Positions 36,485 through 43,629 of a stretch of DNA of 44,551 nucleotides are shown in pieces. This DNA is from Candidatus Desulfovibrio gallistercoris (lineage in GTDB: Bacteria; Desulfobacterota; Desulfovibrionia; Desulfovibrionales; Desulfovibrionaceae). The notes below the pieces were generated by a model that had not been told where the DNA came from, made no database searches, and saw only the letters and a program-made list of their open reading frames with translations. The stretch covers positions 1 through 44,551 of the forward strand of contig DWYJ01000033.1 in the NCBI GenBank assembly GCA_019118745.1, written 5' to 3'. Made by a program: the position numbers and the translations under genes. The stretch's first letter is position 1, and each line of letters begins with the position of its first letter.

Positions 36485-37186
36485 ATGCAACGCCCCATTA
36501 TCGAGATCGACGAAGAAAAGTGCGACGGCTGCGGCCAGTGCGTCCTGGATTGCGCTGAAGGCGCTCTGGCCGTCATCGACGGCAAGGCGCGCCTGATCAG
36601 CGAGGTATACTGCGACGGGCTCGGCGCTTGCCTCAACTGCCCGCAGGGCGCGCTGCGCATCGTGACCCGTGAGGCCCCCGCCTTTGACGAGGCCGCGGCC
36701 CTGGCGGCCAAGGCCGCCCGCGAGGGCCGACCGGCCGGCGCTCCCGGCGGGCACGGCTGCCCCGGCAGCGCGCCGCGCCGGCTGACGCCGCTTGCCGCCA
36801 CGGCGGGACCCGCCGCCTCCCCGGACTCCCCGCTGGCCCGGACGGCCACTTGGCCCCTGCAGCTGCGCCTCGTGACGCCTACCGCCCCCTATCTGCGCGG
36901 CGCACATCTGCTGCTGGCCGCCCATTGCGCGGGCTTCTGCCTGCCTGATCTGCACCAGAACTGGCTGCCGGGCCGGGTGGCGGTCATCGCCTGCCCCAAG
37001 CTGGACGACAGCCGCGAGTATCAGGAAAAGCTGACGGATATCCTTGCCGTCAACGCCATCCGCGAGATCACCGTCCTGCGCATGAGCGTGCCCTGCTGCG
37101 GCGGGCTGGAGATGCTGGCCCGCAATGCCGTCGCGGCTGCGGGCGTCAACGTGCCCCTGCACAGCTGCACGGTGCGCCTTGGCTAG
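36485..37186 (+). CDS. 4Fe-4S ferredoxin-like protein
   Basis: A 233-residue cytoplasmic protein. The N-terminal 60 residues hold a ferredoxin fold: CDGCGQCVLDC and then CDGLGACLNCPQGAL, enough cysteines for one or two clusters. A Pro/Ala/Gly-rich linker follows, then a domain with VAVIACPKLDD and VPCCGGLEMLARNA, whose paired cysteines resemble redox or cluster sites. Such proteins are common in Desulfovibrio and are thought to shuttle electrons; a specific role is unknown. ATG 36485 is chosen because GGAGAG lies seven bases upstream; the ATG at 36470 overlaps the previous stop without a clear site. Confidence 0.82.
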   Translation: MQRPIIEIDEEKCDGCGQCVLDCAEGALAVIDGKARLISEVYCDGLGACLNCPQGALRIVTREAPAFDEAAALAAKAAREGRPAGAPGGHGCPGSAPRRLTPLAATAGPAASPDSPLARTATWPLQLRLVTPTAPYLRGAHLLLAAHCAGFCLPDLHQNWLPGRVAVIACPKLDDSREYQEKLTDILAVNAIREITVLRMSVPCCGGLEMLARNAVAAAGVNVPLHSCTVRLG

Positions 37187-37200
37187 ATGTTCTGCATGAC

Positions 37201-37230
37201 TTGACAAAACATAGTGAATGACTATGTTTT
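37201..37230 (+). promoter_or_regulatory. Promoter and operator-like dyad for metA
   Basis: TTGACA (37201-37206), 16 bases, TATGTT (37223-37228). The same region is a perfect dyad: AAAACATAGT (37206-37215), five bases, ACTATGTTTT (37221-37230). A repressor bound here would cover the promoter. The regulator could be the Rrf2 protein encoded at 38204 or another methionine/sulfur regulator. Confidence 0.75.
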
Positions 37231-37262
37231 GAACGAAAGCACACATAACCAACGAGAAACCC

Positions 37263-38192
37263 ATGCCCATACAGATTCCTGCCGATCTCCCTGCCCGCCT
37301 CGCCCTGGAAAACGAAAACATCTTCGTCATGACCGAGGAGCGTGCCGAACGGCAGGACATTCGTCCGCTGGAGATCGTCATCGTCAACCTGATGCCCACC
37401 AAGATCGCCACCGAGACGCAGCTTTTGCGCCTGCTGGGCAATTCGCCGCTCCAGGTGAACATCACCCTGCTGCGCACGGCGCAACACGAATCCAAGAACA
37501 CGCCTCTCGTCCATCTGGAGCGCTTTTACCGCACCTTTGACGAGATACGCCACCGCCGTTTCGACGGCATGGTGGTCACGGGCGCGCCGGTGGAGCATCT
37601 GCCCTTCGAGGCCGTGGACTACTGGCAGGAGCTGCTGGAGATCATGCAGTACGCCGCGGACAACGTCTACTCCACGCTTTACATCTGCTGGGCGGCGCAG
37701 GCGGCGCTCTACCATTTTTACGGGGTACCCAAGTACGATCTGCCGGCAAAGCGCTTCGGCGTCTTCCGCCATCAGGTGCGGCAAACGTCCTGCCGCCTCT
37801 TCCGCGGCTTTGACGACGACTTCCCGGCCCCGCATTCCCGCCATACGGAAGTGCGCAGCGAGGATGTGCGCAAGATCCCCGACCTGCGGATCCTGGCCGA
37901 ATCGGACGAGGCGGGGCTGACGCTGGTGGAGCGCGTGGACCATGCGCAGGTCTTCATGACCGGCCATCTGGAATACGACCGCGGCACGCTGGACGCCGAA
38001 TACCGGCGCGACCGCCTGCGCGGCATGGATACTCCGCCCCCGCTGCACTACTACCCGGATGAAGACCCGGACAGGCTGCCGGTCATGACCTGGCGGGCCC
38101 ATGCCCACCTCTTTTACAGCAACTGGCTCAACTACTACGTCTACCAGGGCACTCCCTTTGACTTCACCCGGGAAAGCCCGAAGCAGGCCTAG
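37263..38192 (+). CDS. metA: Homoserine O-acyltransferase (MetA family, predicted acetyl-CoA user)
   Basis: A 309-residue enzyme activating homoserine in methionine synthesis. [22 protein letters not shown] is classic MetA; Cys142 (ICWAAQA) is the nucleophile and GHLEYD near 235 gives the His and Glu. Residue 111 is Glu ([11 protein letters not shown]); family studies link Glu111 to acetyl-CoA use and Gly111 to succinyl-CoA use, so O-acetylhomoserine is the predicted product. It has its own promoter with a dyad operator. The Rrf2 gene follows 11 bases later, so the two should be co-transcribed. Confidence 0.93.
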   Translation: MPIQIPADLPARLALENENIFVMTEERAERQDIRPLEIVIVNLMPTKIATETQLLRLLGNSPLQVNITLLRTAQHESKNTPLVHLERFYRTFDEIRHRRFDGMVVTGAPVEHLPFEAVDYWQELLEIMQYAADNVYSTLYICWAAQAALYHFYGVPKYDLPAKRFGVFRHQVRQTSCRLFRGFDDDFPAPHSRHTEVRSEDVRKIPDLRILAESDEAGLTLVERVDHAQVFMTGHLEYDRGTLDAEYRRDRLRGMDTPPPLHYYPDEDPDRLPVMTWRAHAHLFYSNWLNYYVYQGTPFDFTRESPKQA

Positions 38193-38203
38193 AGGAGAAA
38201 GAC

Positions 38204-38617
38204 ATGCGATTTTCCACCCGCACCCGCTACGGTCTGCGCTTCCTGCTGCGGCTCGCCCAGCAGTCCGACGATTCGCTGGTCCAGCTGGGGCAGGTCGCCC
38301 GGGAGGAGAACATCTCTTCCGGCTATCTGGAACAGATCGTGCGCGCCCTCAAGCCCATCGACGTTCTCTTTGCCGTGCGGGGCTCGGGGGGCGGTTACCG
38401 CCTGGCCCGCCCGGCCTCGCGCATCAATCTGGAAGAAGTCTTCGCCCGGCTTGAAGGAGAGATATCCCCCGTCTCCTGTCTGACGGGCGGCAAGCACTGC
38501 GAACGTCAGGACACCTGCTCCTCGCGGCTGTTCTGGCACGAACTGGATGAACATGTAAGGAAGTTCCTGCGTGAACGCACGCTGCAGGACATCCTTGATG
38601 CCGAAAAGGCATCCTAG
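38204..38617 (+). CDS. Rrf2-family regulator with three cysteines (IscR/CymR-like)
   Basis: A 137-residue winged-helix regulator starting MRFSTRTRYGLRFLLRLA, the standard Rrf2 opening. Recognition helix region is ISSGYLEQIVRALK, and RGSGGGYRLARP is the wing. Cys92, Cys99 and Cys105 (C-x6-C-x5-C) match the 2Fe-2S ligands of IscR apart from one extra residue in the first gap. It likely senses iron-sulfur or sulfur status. It lies between metA and nifUS, so either could be a target. GAGGAG upstream fits the start at 38204. Confidence 0.9.
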   Translation: MRFSTRTRYGLRFLLRLAQQSDDSLVQLGQVAREENISSGYLEQIVRALKPIDVLFAVRGSGGGYRLARPASRINLEEVFARLEGEISPVSCLTGGKHCERQDTCSSRLFWHELDEHVRKFLRERTLQDILDAEKAS

Positions 38618-38643
38618 GGGCTGTCAACGCTATCCGTTCTTGT

Positions 38644-38698
38644 TTGGGGGGAAGGGAAACCCCTCCGCCGGCGCGGGAGCGGTTTCCCTTCCCCCCAA
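38644..38698. repeat. G-run/C-run hairpin, family 2 copy 2
   Basis: TTGGGGGGAAGGGAAACC (38644-38661) pairs perfectly over 18 bases with GGTTTCCCTTCCCCCCAA (38681-38698), then GCCCCCCATCCCTTCCCC. It follows the Rrf2 gene by about 25 bases. Confidence 0.8.
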
Positions 38699-38778
38699 GC
38701 CCCCCATCCCTTCCCCAGCGCGCTTTTACCAGGGAAGAGACAGGGATACGAGGCAAGCCCAAAAGGTGAGCGAAGTTT

Positions 38779-38829
38779 GTATAAGATGTTTTTCTTATAC
38801 ATTGAAATAGTTATTAAAAAATATATTAA
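38779..38829 (+). promoter_or_regulatory. Probable promoter and dyad upstream of nifU
   Basis: GTATAAGA (38779-38786), six bases, TCTTATAC (38793-38800) form a perfect dyad. Directly after it TTGAAA (38802-38807), 16 bases, TATTAA (38824-38829) is a plausible promoter. Binding by the nearby Rrf2 protein would be logical. The transcript would then run through a family 1 repeat before nifU. Confidence 0.5.
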
Positions 38830-38835
38830 CACGCC

Positions 38836-38984
38836 CTGGAGCGTTTTGCCCTTGAAAAAGGCAGGACGCGAGGCGGCAGCCAGCGCCGCCCGGCCAAAGC
38901 GAGCGGAAAAAACCGCGTTTTCTCCGCGAAACGCCCGGCCGTATGTTTTGAAACGCACAGCGTTTCAAACTGAAATCGCTCTAA
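38836..38984 (+). repeat. Family 1 four-hairpin repeat, copy 10
   Basis: A forward copy from CTGGAGCG to GCTCTAAA with all four hairpins recognisable, GTTTTGAAACGCACAGCGTTTCAAAC included. It lies in the leader of nifU, six bases before the ribosome-binding site. Confidence 0.88.
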
Positions 38985-39002
38985 AGTCCGGAGGACATGA
39001 CC

Positions 39003-39839
39003 ATGTGGAATTATACCGACGCCGTCCATGATCACTTTCTGCATCCCCGCAATGCCGGCCCCCTGGCCGACGCCAACGCCATCGGCGAAGTGGGCAGCCT
39101 GGCCTGCGGCGACGCGCTCAAGCTCTATCTGCGCATCAACGACAAGGGCATCATCGAGGATGCCGGTTTTGAGACCTTCGGCTGTGCCAGCGCCATCGCG
39201 TCCAGTTCCGTACTGACGGAGCTGGTCAAGGGCATGCACGTGGATGAGGCCATCAAGCTGACCAACAAGGACATCGCCAACGCCCTCGGCGGCCTGCCCA
39301 AGGAAAAGATGCACTGCTCCGTCATGGGGGCCGAAGCGCTGGAGGCCGCCATCCGTCAGTGGAAGGGAGAGCCCGCCGTGCCCCATGCCCATGAGGAAGG
39401 CAAGCTCGTCTGCAAGTGCTTCGGCGTGACCGACGCCCAGATCCTGCGCGCCATCCGGGAAAACGGCCTCAAGACCGTGGAGGAGATCACCAATTACACC
39501 AAGGCCGGCGGCGCTTGCGGCGACTGCCTCGACCAGATCGCGGAGATCCTTGCCGACGAGCTGCGCAGCCCCCGCCTTGTGGAGATCGCGCCCCGGCCCC
39601 GCCTGACCAACGTGCAGCGCATGCAGCGCGTCATGAAGGTCATCGACGAAGAGATCCGGCCCCAGATCGAGGCCGACGGCGGCACCATCGAACTGGTGGA
39701 TGTGGACGGCAAGCGGGTGCTCGTCAATCTGGGCGGCCGCTGCGCCCAGTGCCGCGCCAGCGCCGTCACCCTGCACGACCTCGTGCAGCGCATCCTGCGC
39801 GAACAGGTGGAAGACGACATCACCGTGGAGGAAGCCTAG
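39003..39839 (+). CDS. nifU: NifU, iron-sulfur cluster scaffold (three domains)
   Basis: A 278-residue full-length NifU. The N-terminal IscU-like scaffold (about 1-125) has its three Cys in ACGDALKL, FGCASAIA and MHCSV; a central BFD-type 2Fe-2S domain (about 135-185) has CKCFGV and GACGDCLD; the C-terminal Nfu domain (about 200-278) has GGRCAQCRAS. It builds 4Fe-4S clusters with sulfur from NifS. Start at 39003 is preferred over the ATG at 38997 because GGAGG would be only two bases from the latter. nifS follows two bases after the stop. Confidence 0.95.
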   Translation: MWNYTDAVHDHFLHPRNAGPLADANAIGEVGSLACGDALKLYLRINDKGIIEDAGFETFGCASAIASSSVLTELVKGMHVDEAIKLTNKDIANALGGLPKEKMHCSVMGAEALEAAIRQWKGEPAVPHAHEEGKLVCKCFGVTDAQILRAIRENGLKTVEEITNYTKAGGACGDCLDQIAEILADELRSPRLVEIAPRPRLTNVQRMQRVMKVIDEEIRPQIEADGGTIELVDVDGKRVLVNLGGRCAQCRASAVTLHDLVQRILREQVEDDITVEEA

Positions 39840-39841
39840 CC

Positions 39842-40996
39842 ATGAAGACCATCTATCTCGACAACAACGCCACCACCGCCGTGGCCCCCGAAGTGCGGGA
39901 CGCCATGCTGCCCTATCTGGGCGAACTCTACGGCAACCCCTCCTCCATGCACAGCTTCGGCGGCCAGGTGGCCGGGGCCGTGGACGAGGCCCGGCAGCGG
40001 GTGGCCCGCCTGCTGGGCGCGCAGCCGGAGGAGATCCTCTTCACCTCCTGCGGCTCGGAAAGCGACAATACCGCCTTCTGGAGCGCCCTCCAGACCCAGC
40101 CGGAAAAGCGGCGCATCATCACCACCCGCGTGGAGCATCCCGCTATCCTCAATGTGGCCCAGTACTGGGAGCGGCAAGGCTATCAAGTGACCTATCTGCC
40201 CGTGGACGACAAGTGCCGCCTCGACCTTGACGCCTATGCCGAGGCCCTGCGGGAAGACACCGCGCTCGTGAGCATCATGTGCGCCAACAACGAAGTGGGG
40301 ACCATCTATCCCGTGGAAGAGATGGCCCGCATGGCGGCGGAAAAGGGCGTGCTCTTCCATACCGACGCCGTGCAGGCCGTGGGCAAGGTGCCGCTGAACC
40401 TGGGAGAATCCGCCATCGGCATGCTCTCCCTCTCTGGGCACAAGCTGCATGCCCCCAAGGGTATCGGCGTCCTCTACGTCCGCAAGGGCGTCCGCTTCCG
40501 TCCCCTGCTGCGCGGCGGGCATCAGGAACACGGGCGCCGCGCCGGAACGGAGAACGTCCCCTACATCATCGGCCTCGGCATGGCCGCGCATCTGGCCAGC
40601 GAACACATGGAACAGGAGCGTACCGGCGTCGCCCGTCTGCGGGACAAGCTGGAGCAGGGCCTGCTGGCGGCCATCCCGGATTGCCGCGTCAACGGCGATA
40701 CGGAAAACCGTCTGCCCAATACCAGCAACATCGCCTTCAAGAACGTGGAAGGCGAGGCCATTCTGCTCATGCTGGACCGGCTGGGCATCTGCGCCAGCTC
40801 CGGGTCGGCCTGCACGTCCGGCAGCCTTGAGCCCTCGCACGTGCTGCGGGCCATGGGCGTGCCCTTCACCTTCGCTCACGGCTCGGTGCGCTTCTCCCTT
40901 TCGCGCTACACCACGGAAGAGGAAGTGGACTTCACGGTGCAGCACTTGCCGTCCGTCATCGAGACGCTGCGCAAGATCTCTCCCTTCAAGGGATAG
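39842..40996 (+). CDS. nifS: NifS/IscS cysteine desulfurase
   Basis: A 384-residue PLP enzyme that takes sulfur from cysteine for cluster assembly. YLDNNATT near the start, VEHPAILN, SLSGHKLHAPKG with the PLP Lys, and SSGSACTSG with the catalytic Cys in the long loop are all intact. GGHQEHGRRAGTENV is also typical. It is coupled to nifU (two-base gap) and should work with it as the general cluster assembly pair, since no nitrogenase gene is present in the window. Confidence 0.96.
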   Translation: MKTIYLDNNATTAVAPEVRDAMLPYLGELYGNPSSMHSFGGQVAGAVDEARQRVARLLGAQPEEILFTSCGSESDNTAFWSALQTQPEKRRIITTRVEHPAILNVAQYWERQGYQVTYLPVDDKCRLDLDAYAEALREDTALVSIMCANNEVGTIYPVEEMARMAAEKGVLFHTDAVQAVGKVPLNLGESAIGMLSLSGHKLHAPKGIGVLYVRKGVRFRPLLRGGHQEHGRRAGTENVPYIIGLGMAAHLASEHMEQERTGVARLRDKLEQGLLAAIPDCRVNGDTENRLPNTSNIAFKNVEGEAILLMLDRLGICASSGSACTSGSLEPSHVLRAMGVPFTFAHGSVRFSLSRYTTEEEVDFTVQHLPSVIETLRKISPFKG

Positions 40997-41020
40997 GGGC
41001 TGCTATACCGTAGTGGTTTA

Positions 41021-41048
41021 TTGGGGGGAAGGGGTCCCCTTCCCCCCA
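41021..41048. repeat. G-run/C-run hairpin, family 2 copy 3
   Basis: GGGGGGAAGGGG and CCCCTTCCCCCC are separated by a single T, then GGCCCCCCATCCCTTCCCCAGCG region as after copy 2. It follows nifS by 25 bases and is directly followed by a family 1 repeat. Confidence 0.8.
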
Positions 41049-41080
41049 GGCCCCCCATCCCTTCCCCAGCGCGCTGTTAT

Positions 41081-41226
41081 TGCGTTTGCCGTTGAAAACG
41101 GCGAAACGCGAGGCGGCGGCACAGCGCCGTCCGGCCAAAACCACGCGGAATGACCGCATTTTTCCGCGAAGCGGCAGGCCGCCGCAGGTTTGTGACGCGA
41201 AGCGTTGCAACCGGAGAATGCTTGAG
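41081..41226 (+). repeat. Family 1 four-hairpin repeat, copy 11 (degenerate)
   Basis: TGCGTTTGCCGTTGAAAACGGC, GCGAGGCGGCGGCACAGC, CGTCCGGCC, TTTTTCCGCGAAGCGGCAGG and GACGCGAAGCGTTGCAACC, ending ATGCTTGAG. The terminal motif is mutated. The remaining spacer to 41332 holds no gene. Confidence 0.75.
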
Positions 41227-41332
41227 AGGAAGGGACAGGGAACGAGTCCATGTCCACCCCGCCCAACTGGTTGGTAAAATTTGTGATGCAACGCTCTTGC
41301 CCGCACGCGGGCCTCTCCCGCACGAGGATACC

Positions 41333-41608
41333 ATGAAGCAATGTATGGACGCCGAAAAGCTGCACCGCCGCATCGGCAAGCTTATCGGACAACTCAAGGC
41401 CATCGACCAGATGATCGACCGGGATGTCCCCTGCGAGGACGTGCTCATGCAGATCAACGCCGTCAAGGGCGCACTGCACAAGGTCGGCCAGATCATCCTG
41501 GAAGGCCATTTGCAGCATTGCGTGCGCGACGGCATCGAGCATGGCGACGCCGAGGCCACCATCGCCGCCTTCGCCAAGGCCATCGAGCATTTTTCCCGCC
41601 GCAGCTGA
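41333..41608 (+). CDS. CsoR-family metal-responsive repressor
   Basis: A 91-residue all-helical repressor of the CsoR/RcnR family. Cys34, His59 and Cys63 (VPCEDVL ... GHLQHC) keep the spacing of the Cu(I) ligands of CsoR (Cys-x24-His-x3-Cys), which argues for copper or a similar soft metal rather than nickel/cobalt. GAGG upstream supports the ATG at 41333. The P-type ATPase gene follows after 93 bases, with a CsoR-like dyad in its promoter, so it is the likely target. Confidence 0.88.
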   Translation: MKQCMDAEKLHRRIGKLIGQLKAIDQMIDRDVPCEDVLMQINAVKGALHKVGQIILEGHLQHCVRDGIEHGDAEATIAAFAKAIEHFSRRS

Positions 41609-41629
41609 GGCCCCTTTTTTTGCCCGCCC

Positions 41630-41658
41630 TTGACTACCTATACCCCTATGGGTATAGT
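41630..41658 (+). promoter_or_regulatory. Promoter with CsoR-type operator for the metal ATPase
   Basis: TTGACT (41630-41635), 17 bases, TATAGT (41653-41658). Between and over the -10 lies the perfect dyad CTATACCC (41638-41645), CTAT, GGGTATAG (41650-41657), like known CsoR-family operators with A/T-rich ends and a G/C centre. Confidence 0.85.
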
Positions 41659-41701
41659 GCCTCGCAAGTGAACTTGATTTTCATTTTTTCATGGAGGCAT
41701 C

Positions 41702-43576
41702 ATGCTCACAGAGGTACGGCAATGGCTGGCTGAGGAACCCCGGCAAGCGGCAGCGCTGGGCGCGTCCGCGCTGGCGTTGATACTGAGTTTTTGCGATGTG
41801 CGCATCGGCTGGCTGGACCCGGCCTGGCTGGCGGTCCTGCTTTGCGGCGTGCCCATCCTCCGCGAAGGGGCGGAGGGCCTCTTCACCCGTTTCGACATCC
41901 GCGCGGACGTGCTGGTGTCGCTGGCGCTGGTGGCGTCGGTCATTATCGGCGAGATCTTTGCTGCGGGCGAAGTCGCCTTCATCATGCAGCTGGGCGCGCT
42001 GCTGGAAGAGCGCACCGTGGCGCGGGCACGGGCCGGCATCGAGCGGCTGGTGCATCTCACCCCGCGCACGGCGCGCCGTCTGGCGGAAGGCGGTACGGAA
42101 AGCGTCATCCCGGCCGAGGCCGTGCGGGCGGGCGATACGCTGCGCGTGCTGCCCGGCGAGACCATCCCCGTGGACGGCGTAATTCTTGATGGCCAGACGG
42201 CCATCGACCAGTCGGTCATGACCGGCGAATCCCTGCCGGTGGACAAGGGCCCCGGCGACGAGGTCAGCAGCGGCACGGTCAACCAGTTCGGCGCGTTCGA
42301 CATGCGCGCCGTCAAGGTCGGCGAGGACAGCGCCCTGCAACGCATGATCCGCCTTGTCCAGTCCGCGGACGCGGGCAAGGCCCGCATCGTGCGCCTGGCC
42401 GACCGCTGGGCCACCTGGATCGTGCTGACGGCCCTGCTGGCGGCGGCAGGCACCTGGATCATCAGCGGCGAAGTGCTCCGAGCCGTGACCATCCTGGTGG
42501 TCTTCTGCCCCTGCGCGCTGGTGCTGGCCACCCCCACGGCCATCATGGCCGCCATCGGCAACGCCACCCGGCACGGCGTCCTCGTCAAGGAGGGGGATGC
42601 GCTGGAACGGCTGGCCCGCGTGCGCACCGTGGCTTTCGACAAGACCGGCACCCTCACTTTCGGCACGCCCGGCGTGGCCCGCGTCTACAGCGCCCTGCCC
42701 GACCTTGCGCCGCAGGAACTGCTGCGCCTGACCTCCGCTGCGGAAGAACGCTCCGAACATCCGCTGGGCAAGGCCATCGTCCGGCACTTCCGGACAACGG
42801 GCGAGAAGGCCGCACAGGCGGAAGACTTCCGCATGCTGCCGGGGCGCGGCGTCAGCGTGCGCAGCGACGGCAGGCAGGTGCTGGCGGGCAATGCTGCCCT
42901 GCTGGCTGAAAACGGCATCACGCTGCCGCCGGAACTGGAGGAGGAAGCGCAGGCCGCCCGGCAGCAGGGGCAGTCCCTCGTCTATGTGGCGCTGGACGGC
43001 AAGGCGGCCGGACTGGTGGCTCTGGCCGACCAGCTGCGGCCCACGGCGGCGCAGACCCTTGCCGGACTCAAGCGCTGCGGCGTGGAGACCGTACTGCTGA
43101 CCGGCGACAGCGACGCCGCCGCGCAGAGCGTGGCCCGACAGCTCCCTCTGAGCGGCGTGCGCGCCTACTGCCTGCCGGAGGACAAGCTGAACTGGATACG
43201 GCAGCAGGAGGCGCAGGGGCGGCCTGTCTGCATGATCGGCGACGGCATCAACGACGCACCGGCCCTCAAGACGGCCTTGGTCGGGGTGGCTATGGGCGGC
43301 GCGGGCAGCGACATTGCCGTGGATGCGGCGGACATGGCGCTGGTGCAGGACGACATCCGCGAGCTGCCGCACATCTTCTCCCTTGCGCGGCGCATGATGC
43401 GCACCATCACCTGCAACCTCGGCTTTTCCCTGCTGCTCAACTTCGCGGCTATCTTTCTGGCTATGGGCGGCCTGCTCTCGCCCGTGAGCGGTGCGCTGGT
43501 GCATAATGCCGGGTCGGTGCTGGTCATCGTCAATTCCGCCCTGCTCCTGCACTGGCAGGCGCGGGACAGGGCCTGA
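41702..43576 (+). CDS. Heavy-metal P1B-type ATPase
   Basis: A 624-residue metal-export ATPase without an N-terminal metal-binding domain. TGES in the actuator domain, CPCALVLATPTAIM in the metal-binding helix, DKTGTL as phosphorylation site, SEHPLGKAI as HP motif, and GDGINDAPAL. The CPC motif suits Cu+, Zn2+ or Cd2+; the last helix has HNAGSVLVIVNSALLL, which does not match the copper signature clearly, so specificity is open. GGAGG precedes the ATG. The promoter has a CsoR-like operator. It should move metal from cytoplasm to periplasm. Confidence 0.93.
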   Translation: MLTEVRQWLAEEPRQAAALGASALALILSFCDVRIGWLDPAWLAVLLCGVPILREGAEGLFTRFDIRADVLVSLALVASVIIGEIFAAGEVAFIMQLGALLEERTVARARAGIERLVHLTPRTARRLAEGGTESVIPAEAVRAGDTLRVLPGETIPVDGVILDGQTAIDQSVMTGESLPVDKGPGDEVSSGTVNQFGAFDMRAVKVGEDSALQRMIRLVQSADAGKARIVRLADRWATWIVLTALLAAAGTWIISGEVLRAVTILVVFCPCALVLATPTAIMAAIGNATRHGVLVKEGDALERLARVRTVAFDKTGTLTFGTPGVARVYSALPDLAPQELLRLTSAAEERSEHPLGKAIVRHFRTTGEKAAQAEDFRMLPGRGVSVRSDGRQVLAGNAALLAENGITLPPELEEEAQAARQQGQSLVYVALDGKAAGLVALADQLRPTAAQTLAGLKRCGVETVLLTGDSDAAAQSVARQLPLSGVRAYCLPEDKLNWIRQQEAQGRPVCMIGDGINDAPALKTALVGVAMGGAGSDIAVDAADMALVQDDIRELPHIFSLARRMMRTITCNLGFSLLLNFAAIFLAMGGLLSPVSGALVHNAGSVLVIVNSALLLHWQARDRA

Positions 43577-43629
43577 AGGCGTCGCTTTTTCTGTTGCCCA
43601 GATGTGCGCGGTATTTTCTTTCTTGCCGC

